Source: Arthrobacter sp. Bz4
GTDB taxonomy: Bacteria > Actinomycetota > Actinomycetes > Actinomycetales > Micrococcaceae
Direction of reading: 5' to 3'
DNA length: 64,000 nucleotides
NCBI RefSeq assembly: GCF_003075455.1
Contig: NZ_QDAE01000001.1
Span: 62,001 to 126,000 of the forward strand
A program made the position numbers and the translations under genes. How positions within the stretch are numbered: the first letter of the stretch is position 1; each line of letters opens with the position of its first letter. Of the stretch, positions 23,553-34,268 are shown one piece after another. Under the pieces are notes generated by a model. The model was given only the letters and a program-made list of their open reading frames with translations, had not been told where the DNA came from and did not search any database.

Positions 23553-24830
23553 GTGATTGCGTGGAACTCTCGACCTATTCCTGTCCTGCCCGGCGAAAGC
23601 GCCGATATCGGCCTGTATGACACCAAGCAGCAGCAGTACGTTACGCTGCCGACGGACTCCCGGCATGGCCTCTACGTCTGCGGGATTACACCCTACGACG
23701 CCACCCATATGGGCCACGCCGCGACCTATGTGGCATTCGACCTCCTGAACCGCCTCTGGCGTGACTCAAGCGCCGTCGTGAACTATGTCCAGAACGTCAC
23801 CGACATCGACGACCCGCTGCTGGAGCGGGCGGCCGCCACGGGGGTGGACTGGACTGATCTCGCCACGCAGCAGACGGATCTGTTCCGCGAGGACATGTAC
23901 GAGCTCAACGTGATCCCCCCGGACCACTACATTGGGGCGGTCGAATCGATCGAGTGGATTGTCCCGGTGATCGAATCACTGCTGGAACGCGGCATCGCGT
24001 ACCCCGTCGCCGGCGACGGGGCGGAGCCCGACGGCGACATTTACTTCTCGGTGGATGCAGCGTCCGCATCGCTGACAGGGCCGGAGGCCTGGTTCCTGGG
24101 CGCCGTTTCCCACCTCGGCCAGGAGGAGATGACCGGGCTCTTCGCCGAACGCGGCGGGGACCCTGCCCGCCCCGGGAAGAAGCATCCGATGGACCCCCTG
24201 CTGTGGCGGGTGGCTCGGGCCGGCGAGCCTGACTGGGACGGCAACACCCTCGGCAGGGGCCGTCCCGGCTGGCACATCGAATGTGCAGTGATTGCGCAGC
24301 GGTTCCTCGAACTGCCGTTCACCGTGCAGGCAGGCGGCTCTGACCTGGTATTCCCCCACCATGAGATGAGCGCAGCCCACGCGGAGGCAGCAACCGGCAC
24401 GCCTCTGGCCAGGCATTACTCGCACGCCGGGATGGTCGGCCTGGACGGCGAGAAAATGAGCAAGTCCCGCGGCAACCTGGTGCTGGTGTCGTCCCTGCGC
24501 AGGGACGGCGTGGATCCGGCCGCGATCAGGCTGGCCATTCTCAACCACCATTACAGGTCGGACTGGTCATGGACCGACAAGGTGATTCCCCGTGCCCAGG
24601 ACCAGCTGTCCAGCTGGCGGCTTGCACTGGGATCGGCGACTGAGGAATCGGCTGCCGCACTGACCGCTGAACTCCGTGCAGCGCTGGCCAACGACCTCGA
24701 CGCCCCCGCGGGGGTGGCAGCTGTGGACCGTTGGGCCGCCGAAGCACCCATCTCCGGCGGGACAGCTGACGGTGCCGCCGGCGTCGTCGACGCACTGGAT
24801 GCGCTGCTCGGCATCAGGCTGACCCGCTAG
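23553..24830 (+). CDS. mshC: Cysteine:1D-myo-inosityl 2-amino-2-deoxy-alpha-D-glucopyranoside ligase (MshC)
   Basis: ATP-dependent ligase that joins cysteine to glucosaminyl-inositol in mycothiol synthesis; a cysteinyl-tRNA-synthetase relative lacking the anticodon domain. 425 aa. Zn-ligand C43 in [15 protein letters not shown] is followed by the HIGH-like [15 protein letters not shown] and [10 protein letters not shown] give the remaining zinc ligands, and [10 protein letters not shown] is the KMSKS loop. The opening [12 protein letters not shown] is typical of MshC and not CysS. It has its own leaderless promoter after uppP and is convergent with the PAC2 gene. Its presence shows that the organism uses mycothiol. 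Confidence 0.96.
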   Translation: MIAWNSRPIPVLPGESADIGLYDTKQQQYVTLPTDSRHGLYVCGITPYDATHMGHAATYVAFDLLNRLWRDSSAVVNYVQNVTDIDDPLLERAAATGVDWTDLATQQTDLFREDMYELNVIPPDHYIGAVESIEWIVPVIESLLERGIAYPVAGDGAEPDGDIYFSVDAASASLTGPEAWFLGAVSHLGQEEMTGLFAERGGDPARPGKKHPMDPLLWRVARAGEPDWDGNTLGRGRPGWHIECAVIAQRFLELPFTVQAGGSDLVFPHHEMSAAHAEAATGTPLARHYSHAGMVGLDGEKMSKSRGNLVLVSSLRRDGVDPAAIRLAILNHHYRSDWSWTDKVIPRAQDQLSSWRLALGSATEESAAALTAELRAALANDLDAPAGVAAVDRWAAEAPISGGTADGAAGVVDALDALLGIRLTR

Positions 24831-24834
24831 AGAG

Positions 24835-24853
24835 GGGTCCTCCGCCCGGACCC
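24835..24853. terminator. Short hairpin between convergent mshC and PAC2 genes
   Basis: GGGTCC (24835-24840) and GGACCC (24848-24853) around a 7-base loop lie between the two stop codons. No T-run. Confidence 0.4.
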
Positions 24854-24857
24854 TAGC

Positions 24858-25745
24858 TCAGTCCTTGCGACGCTTTTTCAGGTACCGCTCGAACTCCCGG
24901 GCAATCGATTCCCCGCTCGCCTCGGGCAGGTCGGCGGTGTCCTTGGCTTCTTCCAGTTGCCGCACATAGGCGGCCACCTCGGGGTCTTCGATAGCCAGCT
25001 CGTCAACACCGCGCTCCCACGCCTCAGACTCTTCGACCAGCACGTGCATGTCCAGGGACAGGTGCAGCATCTCTTCGAGCCGGTTGAGCAGGGCAAGCTG
25101 CGCCTTGGGGGACGGGGACTGCCCCACATAGTGCGGTACGGCCGCCCACAGTGACAGCGTCGGAATGTCGGCCAGCAAGCCCACCTCACTGAGCACTCCG
25201 ACTATCCCGATTGGACCCTCATAGGTGGACGGTTCAATGTCGAGGTTCTCCCGCACCAGATCATCATCCGAGGTGACCGTGACCGGGATGGGCCGGGTGT
25301 GCGGCACATCCGCGAGCAGAGCCCCCACCAGGATGATGCAGTCAACATTGAGTTCTTTGGCCGAGGCAATCAGTTCGGCTGTGTACGCACGCCACTTATA
25401 GGACGGTTCCACACCGTGCACCAGGATGAGGTCCACGTTCGTCTCGGGGACCGGGGCCTTGCTGATCCGTGTGGTGGGCCACTTGATTTTGCGCCGGCCC
25501 TGGGCGTTCCGGCTAACCACCGGGCGGGTGAACTGGAAATCGTAGAACTCGTCAGCGTCGATGCTGGCAACCTTCTCGCTGCCCCAGTACCTGCCCATGA
25601 ATTTCAGCGCGTCGCTGGCCGCTTCGCCGGCGTCATTCCACCCCTCGAAGGCGGCAAGCATGATCGTCACCCGCCGGTCGGGGGAACCACTGTCCTGGAA
25701 AAGGCCACGAATTCCGGGCTGGACGCTCTCATCAAAGGTACTCAC
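24858..25745 (-). CDS. PAC2 family protein (proteasome-assembly-chaperone-like)
   Basis: A 295-aa soluble protein of the PAC2 family, related to eukaryotic proteasome assembly chaperone 2. Family marks are AAFEGWNDAGEAASDAL near the start, LILVHGVEPSYKWRAY and ADIPTLSLWAAVPHYVG. The C-terminus is a charged helix ending KKRRKD. Two tandem GTG codons are possible. TAGGGT (25752-25757, reverse strand) lies 6 bases before the second (25745), which fits the leaderless pattern, so I chose it over 25748. Whether it has any link to the bacterial proteasome encoded 3 kb away is untested. Confidence 0.88.
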   Translation of the reverse strand: MSTFDESVQPGIRGLFQDSGSPDRRVTIMLAAFEGWNDAGEAASDALKFMGRYWGSEKVASIDADEFYDFQFTRPVVSRNAQGRRKIKWPTTRISKAPVPETNVDLILVHGVEPSYKWRAYTAELIASAKELNVDCIILVGALLADVPHTRPIPVTVTSDDDLVRENLDIEPSTYEGPIGIVGVLSEVGLLADIPTLSLWAAVPHYVGQSPSPKAQLALLNRLEEMLHLSLDMHVLVEESEAWERGVDELAIEDPEVAAYVRQLEEAKDTADLPEASGESIAREFERYLKKRRKD

Positions 25746-25837
25746 CACTTCACCCTAAACCTCCCCGCGCGGTGTTGGCAGCTATTGACTGCACCTTCGC
25801 GCAGAGCCAAAGCGGCCGCCGGGCATTAGCCTCCCCG

Positions 25838-25843
25838 TAGACT
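25838..25843 (+). promoter_or_regulatory. -10 box of the HAD gene (leaderless)
   Basis: TAGACT lies exactly 6 bases before ATG 25850. Confidence 0.55.
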
Positions 25844-25849
25844 GGGGGT

Positions 25850-26626
25850 ATGGCTAATTCCGATCCCAGTACAGTTGCGTCCATTTCCGGGCACGCCACC
25901 CACGACGACGACGACGGCCTCCAGGCAGTCCTCTGGGACATGGACGGGACCATCGTCGATACCGAGCCGTACTGGATCCAGGCCGAAAAGGATCTGGTCG
26001 CGAAGCATGGCGGCACCTGGTCCACCGCCGACGCCGAAGCCCTGGTGGGGCAGGCGCTGTCCTTCTCGGCGGGGGTCCTGCAACAGGCCGGCGTTGAGCT
26101 GGAAATCCGCGAGATCATCGACCACCTGACCACCGAGGTCCAGACCCGGGTCGCCGAAGCTGCGCCCTGGCGACCAGGAGCCGTCGAGCTGCTGGCCGAG
26201 CTGAAGGCGCAACAGATTCCGTGCGCCATGGTCACCATGTCCGAGGGGCCCCTCGCCGCTGAGGTGGCAAGTCAGCTGCCGGCTGGGACGTTCGAGTTCC
26301 TGGTCACCGGGGACATGGTGCGGCGGGGAAAACCCGATCCGGAGGCCTACCAGCTGGGGTTTGACTCCCTCGACGGATCGAGGGGCACGCTATCCAAGCA
26401 CCGGGTGGTCGCGATCGAGGACTCCCTTCCGGGCGCGACGTCGGCTGGAGCCGCCGGGCTGGTGACGCTGACCGTACCCCACATGATGCCGCTCCCGACC
26501 GATCGGGGCTGGTATCAATGGCCCACCCTGAGGCAGAAATCCGTGGCTGACCTCAACCGGCTGGTCCTCGACCACGCGGCGTCGCTCACCGAGCCAGCCG
26601 TCCCGGCAGAGTCGGCCTCGCGGTGA
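25850..26626 (+). CDS. HAD-superfamily phosphatase (subfamily IA)
   Basis: A 258-aa phosphatase. Motif I DMDGTIVDTEP holds the nucleophilic Asp, motif II is AMVTMS, the motif III lysine is in RRGKPDPEAY and motif IV is VAIEDSLPGATSAG. The helical cap lies between motifs I and II, as in beta-phosphoglucomutase or phosphoglycolate-phosphatase relatives. The substrate is unknown. The downstream protease start overlaps its stop by four bases. It diverges from the PAC2 gene with about 100 bases between. Confidence 0.9.
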   Translation: MANSDPSTVASISGHATHDDDDGLQAVLWDMDGTIVDTEPYWIQAEKDLVAKHGGTWSTADAEALVGQALSFSAGVLQQAGVELEIREIIDHLTTEVQTRVAEAAPWRPGAVELLAELKAQQIPCAMVTMSEGPLAAEVASQLPAGTFEFLVTGDMVRRGKPDPEAYQLGFDSLDGSRGTLSKHRVVAIEDSLPGATSAGAAGLVTLTVPHMMPLPTDRGWYQWPTLRQKSVADLNRLVLDHAASLTEPAVPAESASR

Positions 26627-27780
26627 CCTCACCCGAGGCTCCTGGGCTGCAGCGGCGGGAGGGAATTTCCCTGGGGCGGCTTTGGGGGATTCCCATCGTT
26701 CTGGCCTGGTCCTGGTTCGTCATCGCCCTGTTTGTGGTGGTGGTCTTCGGCCCGCAGGTGGCCCGCGCCTTTCCCGGGATCGGGGCCGGAGCCTACGGCG
26801 TGGCCCTCGGGTACGCGCTGCTGCTCGCCGCGTCAGTGCTGGTCCACGAGCTCGCCCACGCGCTGTCAGCCCGGGTCTTCGGCTGGCCGACCACGCGCAT
26901 TGTGCTCAACCTCTGGGGCGGGCACACCCAGTTCGAAAACTTCAACGCCAGCCCGGGCCGCTCGCTGATCGTGGCGCTGGCCGGCCCGGCGGCGAACTTT
27001 CTCCTCGCCCTCGCTGGCTGGTTGGCGGTCCCACTCTTTGAACCCCAGTCGGTAGGCCGCCTGCTCGCTGACATTTTCGTGTGGGCAAACCTGTTGGTGG
27101 CCGTGTTCAACGTGCTGCCGGGCCTGCCCCTCGACGGCGGACGAATTGTTGAATCTGCTGTCTGGAAGGCTACCGGCAACCAGGACAAGGGCACCGTGGC
27201 GGCGGGCTGGGCTGGCCGCGTCATTGTGATCCTGCTCGTGGTTGCCGTCCTCGGACTTCCCTTGCTGGCCGGAGGGACGCCCGACCTGATGGTGGTCATC
27301 ATCGCAGCGGTGATGGGCGCGTTCCTTTGGATGGGTGCGACGGCGGCCATCAATAACGCCCAGATGCGGCTCCGCCTCCCGGCGATCAGTGCTGGCCGGT
27401 TGAAGCAGCCAGCCTTCAGCATCCCGGCCGGAACCACCGTGCACACGGTCAGGAAACTCGTCCGGGACAACCCGGGGGCGGCGATTGTCCTGACCGGTGC
27501 GGGCGGACAACCCGAAGCAGTAGTCGATACCGGCGCCCTGCTCAGCGTCCCGGACGATGCGGCCGAGACCACACCGATCAATGCGGTGGCCCGGGCACTC
27601 TCTCCCGGGGCCTACGTGCCGGAAGCAGCCGTTGGCCAGGAACTGGTGCAGTTCCTGGCCAAGCTGCCCGGCAGCGAATACGCGGTCATCGACCGGATGG
27701 GACGGGTCACCGGCCTGCTCCACCAGTCGACGGTGGTGTCGGCGATCACCGGCAAACCCTTCCCTGGCCAAAATTCTTGA
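26623..27780 (+). CDS. Site-2 (M50) family membrane metalloprotease with CBS-like C-terminus
   Basis: A 385-aa intramembrane zinc protease. H75-E-L-A-H79 is the catalytic HExxH in a hydrophobic segment, and NVLPGLPLDGG (residues 163-173) supplies the third zinc ligand Asp. Six or so membrane helices fill residues 20-240. The C-terminal 150 residues are soluble and resemble a CBS pair (SIPAGTTVHTVRKL, EYAVIDRMGRVTGLL). This is the S2P group fused to CBS domains, not RseP/Rip1 with PDZ. GTG 26623 overlaps the HAD stop, so translation is coupled. Substrate unknown. Confidence 0.92.
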   Translation: MTSPEAPGLQRREGISLGRLWGIPIVLAWSWFVIALFVVVVFGPQVARAFPGIGAGAYGVALGYALLLAASVLVHELAHALSARVFGWPTTRIVLNLWGGHTQFENFNASPGRSLIVALAGPAANFLLALAGWLAVPLFEPQSVGRLLADIFVWANLLVAVFNVLPGLPLDGGRIVESAVWKATGNQDKGTVAAGWAGRVIVILLVVAVLGLPLLAGGTPDLMVVIIAAVMGAFLWMGATAAINNAQMRLRLPAISAGRLKQPAFSIPAGTTVHTVRKLVRDNPGAAIVLTGAGGQPEAVVDTGALLSVPDDAAETTPINAVARALSPGAYVPEAAVGQELVQFLAKLPGSEYAVIDRMGRVTGLLHQSTVVSAITGKPFPGQNS

Positions 27781-27835
27781 CCTGCCGCCACCGACGTGTG
27801 CGTGCTCTACCCCCAATAGCTAAGGACGATCGTTG

Positions 27836-28924
27836 ATGAACACCCCCGGAAGCACCCCCGCGGAACACCCTCCCCATGGTGCAGCCGTCCGCCGAGGCCC
27901 TTTCCGTGCAGGGGAGCGTGTGCAGCTGACCGACGAGAAGGGCCGCATGAACACCATCACGCTGACCCCCGGCGGCGCGTTTCACACCCACAAGGGGTTC
28001 CTGCTCCACGATGGGCTGATCGGTTCCCTGGAAGGGACTGTTCTCACCAACACCAGCGGCCAGCTGTATCAGGCGCTGCGCCCGCTTCTGTCGGACTTCG
28101 TGCTCTCCATGCCCCGCGGCGCAGCAGTGGTCTATCCCAAGGATGCCGGCCAGATCATCACCATGGCCGATATCTATCCGGGTGCGCGAGTGGTGGAAGC
28201 CGGGGTTGGCTCCGGTGCCCTCTCCATCTCGCTGCTCCGCGCCGTCGGCGACGCCGGTTACCTGCATTCTTTTGAACGGCGGGCCGAATTCGCTGACATT
28301 GCGCAGGGAAACGTCGAGACCATTTTTGGTGGGCCCCATCCGGCCTGGAAAATCACCCTGGGCGATTTTCAGGAGCAGGTGGTCGAGCAGGAGGAACCCG
28401 GCAGCGTTGATCGGGTGGTTCTTGACATGCTCGCACCCTGGGAATGCCTCGACGCGGTAGCCACCGTCCTGGCGCCGGGCGGGGTGTGGATCAACTATGT
28501 TGCAACGGTGACGCAGCTGTCCCGCACCGCCGAAGCCATCCGGGCTGATGGGCGTTTCACCGAACCGGACGCCTGGGAATCGATGGTCCGTGGCTGGCAC
28601 CTGGAAGGGCTCGCCGTCCGACCCGACCACCGCATGGTCGCGCACACCGGCTTCCTCCTGATCACCCGCCGGTTGGCTCACGGGGTCACCGGTCTGACGA
28701 CCAAGCGGCGCCCCTCGAAAACGGATTTCAGCGCAGAGGATCTGAACGCCTGGACACCCCAGGCTGTGGGTGAGCGTGAGGTTTCGGACAAGCGTCTGCG
28801 CCGGGTGGCCCGCGATGCGAGCTCAACGATCCAGCGCGGCGCGCTACCCGCTGACGAGGCGCAGGCCCGTCGTGACCAGATCGCGGACGCTGCCCGTGAG
28901 GCGGACGGGCCGACAGAAAGCTAG
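27836..28924 (+). CDS. trmI: tRNA (adenine(58)-N(1))-methyltransferase
   Basis: Class I methyltransferase of 362 aa that makes m1A58 in the T-loop of tRNAs. The Trm61/TrmI N-terminal domain reads GPFRAGERVQLTDEKGR and GAFHTHKGFLLHDGLIG. The SAM site is VVEAGVGSGALSISLL and the catalytic-loop region VVLDMLAPWECLD. The C-terminal extension of about 60 charged residues is common in Actinobacteria. ATG 27836 has AAGGA 10 bases upstream; a TTG directly before it is possible. The position just upstream of arc matches other actinobacterial genomes. Confidence 0.93.
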   Translation: MNTPGSTPAEHPPHGAAVRRGPFRAGERVQLTDEKGRMNTITLTPGGAFHTHKGFLLHDGLIGSLEGTVLTNTSGQLYQALRPLLSDFVLSMPRGAAVVYPKDAGQIITMADIYPGARVVEAGVGSGALSISLLRAVGDAGYLHSFERRAEFADIAQGNVETIFGGPHPAWKITLGDFQEQVVEQEEPGSVDRVVLDMLAPWECLDAVATVLAPGGVWINYVATVTQLSRTAEAIRADGRFTEPDAWESMVRGWHLEGLAVRPDHRMVAHTGFLLITRRLAHGVTGLTTKRRPSKTDFSAEDLNAWTPQAVGEREVSDKRLRRVARDASSTIQRGALPADEAQARRDQIADAAREADGPTES

Positions 28925-29025
28925 GGCCGAATGCTACCCGGGGCGGCGACTATCAGGAATAACCCGGCTCACTGCGCTATGGTCGAATGAGAGCATTAAT
29001 CGAGCACTGAAGGTGGGCGATACGC

Positions 29026-30786
29026 ATGGCTGACTTCGAGAACGTAGACCCTCCGGAACTGTCCGCTGCCGCCCCGCCCGAGGCCGGGGCGGGGGCGAGC
29101 CAGCTCGCTGCGACTCAACGGCAACTGAACGTCCTGCGGGACCGGCTGCGCAACATTGACCGGCAGTTGTCGTCTGCGGCCCAGAACAACACCAAGCTGG
29201 TTGCCGCCCTGGAGGCGGCGCGTGCCGAAATTGTCAGGCTCAAGGGGGCCCTCGAGAACGAAGGCGCCACCCCGTTCAGTTTCGGCACCATCATCGAACT
29301 CAATGCGCTGCGGCCCGGCGACGCGGCGTCCGCCGCGTCCCAGGACAGTGCTGACATTCTGCAGTCCGGTAGGAAGCTGCGGGTCGCGATCAGCCCGTTG
29401 GTCAATCTGGCGCAACTGATGCCCGGCCAGGAAGTACTGCTCAACGAATCCCTGACCATCATCGCGGGGCTGGGGTTCGAACGCTCCGGCGAGCTGGTGA
29501 CCGTCAAGGAACTCCTGGGCTCCGACCGCGCCCTGGTTATCGGGCGGGCGGATGAGGAGCGGGTGGTCAGGCTCAACGGTCCGCTCCAGTCCGAGCGGAT
29601 CCGTGTTGGTGATGCGCTCTCGGTCGACAACCGGTCCGGCTACGCACTCGAAAAGGTCCCGCGCAGTGAGGTTGAGAACCTGGTGCTCGAAGAGGTCCCG
29701 GACATCGCGTACGAGGACATCGGGGGGCTCGGGCCGCAGATCGAGCAGATTCGCGACGCCGTCGAGCTTCCGTTCCTGCACCCTGACCTCTACCGGGAAC
29801 ACGGTTTGAAGGCACCCAAAGGCATCCTGCTCTACGGTCCGCCCGGTTGCGGTAAGACCCTGATCGCCAAGGCCGTCGCGAACTCTCTCGCGGCGCGTGC
29901 CATTGAACGCACCGGGTCCACCGAGACGCGCAGCTACTTCCTCAACATTAAGGGACCCGAGCTGCTGGATAAGTATGTGGGGGAGACCGAGCGCCACATC
30001 CGGCTGATCTTCGCCCGGGCCCGCGAGAAGGCTTCGGACGGCAGCCCGGTGGTGGTGTTCTTCGATGAGATGGATTCCCTGTTCCGGACGCGGGGTACCG
30101 GCGTCTCCTCGGACGTTGAAACGACTATCGTTCCTCAGCTCCTCAGTGAGATCGACGGCGTCGAAAAGCTTGAGAACGTCATCGTGATTGGTGCCTCCAA
30201 CCGGGAAGACATGATCGACCCGGCCATCCTCAGGCCCGGCCGGCTGGACGTGAAGATCAAGATCCACCGCCCCGACGCCGAGGGTGCAGCCGAGATTTTC
30301 GGCAAGTACATCACCGAGAACCTGCCACTGCACGACGACGACCTCAACGAGTACAGCGGCAGCCGCGCAGCAACCGTGCAGGCAATCATCCGGCGCACGG
30401 TCGAAAAAATGTACTCCACCGAAAAGTCCAACGAATACCTCGAGGTCACCTACGCAAACGGTGACACCGAAATGCTCTACTTCAAGGACTTCAACTCCGG
30501 CGCTGTCATCCAGAACGTGGTGGACCGGGCCAAGAAGTACGCCATCAAGGATCTGCTCCTGGACGGCCAGAAGGGCCTGCGCATTGAGCATTTCCTCCGG
30601 GCCGTCGTCGACGAGTTCCGTGAACATGAGGATCTCCCCAATACCACGAACCCCGATGACTGGGCCCGGATTTCCGGCAAGAAGGGGGAGCGGATCACCT
30701 ATATCCGCACCATCGTGCAGGGCAAGGCTGGGCAGGAGCCGGGGAAGACCATCGAAACCACGCCCAATACCGGACAGTATCTGTGA
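29026..30786 (+). CDS. arc: Proteasome-associated ATPase ARC/Mpa
   Basis: Hexameric AAA unfoldase that feeds pupylated proteins to the 20S proteasome. 586 aa. Residues 24-78 form the coiled coil that binds Pup, followed by two OB domains (about 80-220). Walker A GPPGCGKT is at 271-278, Walker B VVFFDEMD around 342-349, and arginine-finger region [11 protein letters not shown] follows. The protein ends with QYL, the penultimate Tyr being the key that opens the proteasome gate. AAGGTGGG precedes the ATG. The dop start overlaps its stop by four bases, so the two are translated as a coupled pair. Confidence 0.97.
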   Translation: MADFENVDPPELSAAAPPEAGAGASQLAATQRQLNVLRDRLRNIDRQLSSAAQNNTKLVAALEAARAEIVRLKGALENEGATPFSFGTIIELNALRPGDAASAASQDSADILQSGRKLRVAISPLVNLAQLMPGQEVLLNESLTIIAGLGFERSGELVTVKELLGSDRALVIGRADEERVVRLNGPLQSERIRVGDALSVDNRSGYALEKVPRSEVENLVLEEVPDIAYEDIGGLGPQIEQIRDAVELPFLHPDLYREHGLKAPKGILLYGPPGCGKTLIAKAVANSLAARAIERTGSTETRSYFLNIKGPELLDKYVGETERHIRLIFARAREKASDGSPVVVFFDEMDSLFRTRGTGVSSDVETTIVPQLLSEIDGVEKLENVIVIGASNREDMIDPAILRPGRLDVKIKIHRPDAEGAAEIFGKYITENLPLHDDDLNEYSGSRAATVQAIIRRTVEKMYSTEKSNEYLEVTYANGDTEMLYFKDFNSGAVIQNVVDRAKKYAIKDLLLDGQKGLRIEHFLRAVVDEFREHEDLPNTTNPDDWARISGKKGERITYIRTIVQGKAGQEPGKTIETTPNTGQYL

Positions 30787-32438
30787 CACCAGCCGGACAC
30801 CACGCCGATCCGTCAGTCCTCGACCCCGAACGGTTTTCTGCCCACCGCGTGATGGGCACCGAAACCGAGTACGGAATCATCGCGCCGTCGATTCCGGACG
30901 CCAACGCCACAGTCCTGTCGTCCCAGGTGGTGAACGCCTACGCGGCGACCCTGCGGGAGGGTCTCGGCAACCTCGCGGGCACCCGCTGGGACTACACGGA
31001 TGAGGCACCCCTGGCTGACGCCCGCGGGTGGCAACAGGCCCGGCACGCAGCCGATCCATCCCAGCTGACCGACAGTCCGCCGATCCTCACGGCCGAGCAG
31101 GTTGCCCTGGTCGATGCGGCGCTCGACGACGTCGGCCCGCTGGACTCGGCAGTCCTGATGAACCTGGTCCTCAACAACGGGGCACGGCTGTACGTCGATC
31201 ACGCCCATCCCGAATATTCCTCGCCCGAGGTGACCAACCCGCTGGACGCCGTCCTGTGGGACCGGGCCGGCGACTCCGTGGCGCTGGCAGCCATGCGCCG
31301 GATCGCCGCCACCCCGGGCTTCGCTCCAGTCAACCTGTATAAAAACAACACCGACAACAAGAGCGTGTCCTACGGGTCGCATGAAAATTATCTGGTGCCC
31401 CGCAGCGTGCCCTTCAACCACATCGCAGCGGTGCTGATTCCGTTCTTCGTCTCCCGCCAGACAATCTGTGGCTCAGGCCGGGTAGGAATCGGCGCCTCCC
31501 ATCAGTCACCCGGGTTCCAGCTCAGCCAACGTGCCGACTTTTTCGAGAACGAGATCGGCCTGGAAACGACCGTCCGCCGACCCATCATCAACACCCGGGA
31601 CGAGCCTCATGCGGTCGCCGAAAAGTACCGGCGGCTCCATGTAATCATCGGCGACGCCAATCTGAGCGAAATTTCGAACTATCTGAAGATGGGAACCACC
31701 TCCCTGGTGTTGTCCCTGATCGACAGGGACAACGCGCCGATTCCCGAGATCCAGGACCCGGTCCGGGAGCTGCAGGCGGTCAGCCACGACCCCACGCTGA
31801 GTCACCGCATCAGGCTGGCAGACGGCCGGTCGGTGACCGCCCTGGACCTGCAGGAAATCTACCTCGACGCCTGCCTGACGGAATCGGACCGGCAGGGTGG
31901 AACCGATCCGCAGAGCGCCGACGTGTTGCAACGCTGGGGCGCCCTCATCGATACACTGCGCCGGGACCCCTTCGACGCCGCACACCAACTTGACTGGGTG
32001 GCAAAGCTCAAAGTGCTTGAGGCGTATCGCAGCCGCGACGGAATGGCCTGGGATGACCCCCGTCTGGCCCTGGTGGACCTGCAGTACTCCGACCTCCGGC
32101 CAGAGAAAAGCATCTACCACCGGCTCAGCGCCCGCGGCCAGATTGACCGGTTGGTAACCGATGAGCAGGTGAACGCCGCCGTGTCCCACCCGCCCGAAGA
32201 CACCCGGGCCTACTTCCGTGGCCGCTGCATCAGCAGTTTTCCCCGCGAAGTGGTCGGCGCCAGCTGGGACTCAATCATCTTCGAGTTGCCGTCCCAGCGT
32301 CGGCTGCAACGAATCCAGACCCGTGAGCCCCTGCGGGGAACAGCTGCCCTCACCAAAGAGTTGTTCGCTGCATCGGCCGACGCCGAAGAATTTGTTGCGC
32401 GGCTTTTGAGCAGGCCCCAATCCAACATGGCACCATAG
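30783..32438 (+). CDS. dop: Deamidase/depupylase of Pup
   Basis: Converts the C-terminal Gln of Pup to Glu and also removes Pup from substrates. 551 aa, longer than PafA because of the Dop-loop after the first strand (about residues 40-90). MGTETEYGI carries the ATP/Mg Glu residues and catalytic Asp region; [20 protein letters not shown] (20 residues) is the shared glutamine-synthetase-like core, and [10 protein letters not shown] binds nucleotide. GTG 30783 overlaps the arc stop. The Gln-ending Pup encoded next makes Dop necessary. Confidence 0.96.
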   Translation: MTPAGHHADPSVLDPERFSAHRVMGTETEYGIIAPSIPDANATVLSSQVVNAYAATLREGLGNLAGTRWDYTDEAPLADARGWQQARHAADPSQLTDSPPILTAEQVALVDAALDDVGPLDSAVLMNLVLNNGARLYVDHAHPEYSSPEVTNPLDAVLWDRAGDSVALAAMRRIAATPGFAPVNLYKNNTDNKSVSYGSHENYLVPRSVPFNHIAAVLIPFFVSRQTICGSGRVGIGASHQSPGFQLSQRADFFENEIGLETTVRRPIINTRDEPHAVAEKYRRLHVIIGDANLSEISNYLKMGTTSLVLSLIDRDNAPIPEIQDPVRELQAVSHDPTLSHRIRLADGRSVTALDLQEIYLDACLTESDRQGGTDPQSADVLQRWGALIDTLRRDPFDAAHQLDWVAKLKVLEAYRSRDGMAWDDPRLALVDLQYSDLRPEKSIYHRLSARGQIDRLVTDEQVNAAVSHPPEDTRAYFRGRCISSFPREVVGASWDSIIFELPSQRRLQRIQTREPLRGTAALTKELFAASADAEEFVARLLSRPQSNMAP

Positions 32439-32488
32439 ACATCACTAGGTTTTGCGCATCACATCCTCAGCAATGAAAGGTGCCAGCC

Positions 32489-32704
32489 ATGGCTACACAG
32501 GACCGCAGGAATACCGGGTCACGGCCCGAACAGCAGGACGAACAGCAGGACACTCCGGCCCCGGACACCGGCGGAGCACCCGAGGGCGGCGCACCCACTG
32601 CACAGACCCAGGGGGTCGATGATCTGCTGGACGAAATCGACGGAGTGCTCGAATCCAACGCCGAAGAATTTGTCCGCGGCTTTGTCCAGAAGGGCGGCCA
32701 GTAA
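32489..32704 (+). CDS. pup: Prokaryotic ubiquitin-like protein Pup
   Basis: A 71-aa disordered modifier that is attached through its C-terminus to substrate lysines by PafA. The N-terminal half is Gln/Pro/Gly-rich and disordered; [19 protein letters not shown] is the helix that pairs with the ARC coiled coil; the C-terminus is FVQKGGQ, so it needs deamidation by Dop to GGE. ATG 32489 follows GAAAGG. The start gives the usual opening with an ATQD-like beginning. Only 5 bases separate it from prcB. Confidence 0.97.
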   Translation: MATQDRRNTGSRPEQQDEQQDTPAPDTGGAPEGGAPTAQTQGVDDLLDEIDGVLESNAEEFVRGFVQKGGQ

Positions 32705-32709
32705 CCTTA

Positions 32710-33534
32710 ATGATTCCGGAAGACGCTACCGCGTCGATTGGCCGTGCAGCCTCCACGTCGTTCAGCGGGTATCTGGGGTCGAACCACCCCGATCTGCTGC
32801 CCTCCAGCCGGTCGGCCGGAGGGTTGACCCCGGCCAGCGCCGCGACGGTGGCGCCGCACGCCACCACCATTGTGTCCATGACGTACGCTGGCGGCGTCCT
32901 GATGGCCGGTGACCGGCGCGCCACGATGGGCAACATTATCGCCAGCCGGCACATCGAAAAAGTCTTCCCAGCCGACATGTTCTCCGTACTCGGCATTGCT
33001 GGTAGCGCCGGAATAGCGCTCGACATCATGCGGCTCTTCCAGGTGGAGCTTGAGCACTACGAAAAAATCGAGGGCACCCTGATGAGCCTCGATGGCAAGG
33101 CCAACCGGCTGGCAGCAATGATCCGGGCCAACCTCCCACTCGCGCTGCAGGGGCTGGCGGTCGTCCCCCTCTTCGCCGGCTTCGACACCGTCCAGCGGGT
33201 CGGCAGGCTCTTCTCCTACGACGTGACGGGCGGTCGCTATGAGGAGCAGGAACACCACAGCGTCGGTTCCGGCGCTGCCTTCGCCCGGGGCGCCCTGAAG
33301 AAGCTGTGGAAACCGAATCTCGACGAGGACCGCGCGGTTCGGGTCGCCGTCGAATCCCTCTACGACGCGGCCGACGACGATTCGGCGACCGGCGGCCCCG
33401 ACGTCGTCCGCCAGCTGTGGCCGGTGGTGTACACGGTCAATAGTGCTGGCGCCCGCCGGATTCCGGAGCGGGAGCTGGCGCTGGCTGCCGCGCAGGTCAT
33501 CGACTCGCGCTCGGTGGCAGGACGGGAGGCATGA
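32710..33534 (+). CDS. prcB: 20S proteasome beta subunit
   Basis: Catalytic subunit, 274 aa as precursor. The propeptide of 51 residues ends at HA and the mature enzyme begins T52-T-I-V-S-M-T-Y, with Thr52 as nucleophile. [13 protein letters not shown] provides the Asp/Lys-equivalent pocket residues, and [19 protein letters not shown] follows. The C-terminal [16 protein letters not shown] is usual. It assembles with PrcA into the alpha7-beta7-beta7-alpha7 core particle. The prcA ATG overlaps its stop by four bases. Confidence 0.96.
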   Translation: MIPEDATASIGRAASTSFSGYLGSNHPDLLPSSRSAGGLTPASAATVAPHATTIVSMTYAGGVLMAGDRRATMGNIIASRHIEKVFPADMFSVLGIAGSAGIALDIMRLFQVELEHYEKIEGTLMSLDGKANRLAAMIRANLPLALQGLAVVPLFAGFDTVQRVGRLFSYDVTGGRYEEQEHHSVGSGAAFARGALKKLWKPNLDEDRAVRVAVESLYDAADDDSATGGPDVVRQLWPVVYTVNSAGARRIPERELALAAAQVIDSRSVAGREA

Positions 33535-34268
33535 GCATGACACAACAGTTCTACGTTTCGCCTGAGCAGCTCACCAAGGACCGGGCCGATTTTGCCCGGA
33601 AAGGGATCGCCCGCGGACGATCGGTGGTGGTGCTCAGTTGCCGCGATGGGATTGCACTGGTCGCCGAGAACCCCTCACCGTCCCTGCACAAGGTGGGCGA
33701 AATCTATGACCGCATCGCTTTTGCCGCCGTGGGGAAGTACAACGAGTTCGAGAGCCTCCGCCAGGCGGGTGTCCGCTACGCCGATGTGCGGGGATATTCC
33801 TACGACCGGGAAGACGTCACCGCCCGCGGGCTGGCCAGTGTCTACGCCCAAAGTCTTGGCGCAGTGTTCACCGCCGACAGCAAACCCTTTGAGGTGGAGC
33901 TGGCCGTCGCCGAGGTAGGGCCCCGCACCGACGCTGACCACCTGTACCGCCTCACGTTCGACGGTTCGATCGCCGACGAACGACGGTTCATCGTGATGGG
34001 CGGGCAGGCGGATGCCGTCGGTGACGCCCTGACCGATCAGTGGGACGCCGAGCATAGTTTCGCGGAAGCGGTCAGGACCGCGGTGGATGCGCTGCGGCAC
34101 GGCGGCGGCGCGACCGGCGCTCCCCGGACGCGCCTCAACCCCGACACCCTTGAGGTTGCAGTCCTGGATAGGGACCCGCTGACCACCCGCGGCGCCCGGC
34201 GGGCGTTCCGGCGGATCCTTCCCACCGAAGTGGGAGACATGCTGGGCTTCGGGAAGGACGGCCTCTGA
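33531..34268 (+). CDS. prcA: 20S proteasome alpha subunit
   Basis: Outer-ring subunit, 245 aa, lacking the catalytic Thr. The N-terminal gate segment [20 protein letters not shown] is followed by [39 protein letters not shown] and YGQ-like [13 protein letters not shown] 33531 overlaps the prcB stop; a second ATG two codons later is possible. The tail is short and basic. Together with PrcB it forms the core capped by ARC. The pafA ATG overlaps its stop by one base (TGATG). Confidence 0.96.
   Translation: MSMTQQFYVSPEQLTKDRADFARKGIARGRSVVVLSCRDGIALVAENPSPSLHKVGEIYDRIAFAAVGKYNEFESLRQAGVRYADVRGYSYDREDVTARGLASVYAQSLGAVFTADSKPFEVELAVAEVGPRTDADHLYRLTFDGSIADERRFIVMGGQADAVGDALTDQWDAEHSFAEAVRTAVDALRHGGGATGAPRTRLNPDTLEVAVLDRDPLTTRGARRAFRRILPTEVGDMLGFGKDGL

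Noticed and set aside
28996-30789. 597-codon open frame on the reverse strand across arc
   Set aside because: Antisense shadow of a high-GC gene. arc matches its family over the full length, and the reverse translation is His/Gly/Val-rich without motifs.
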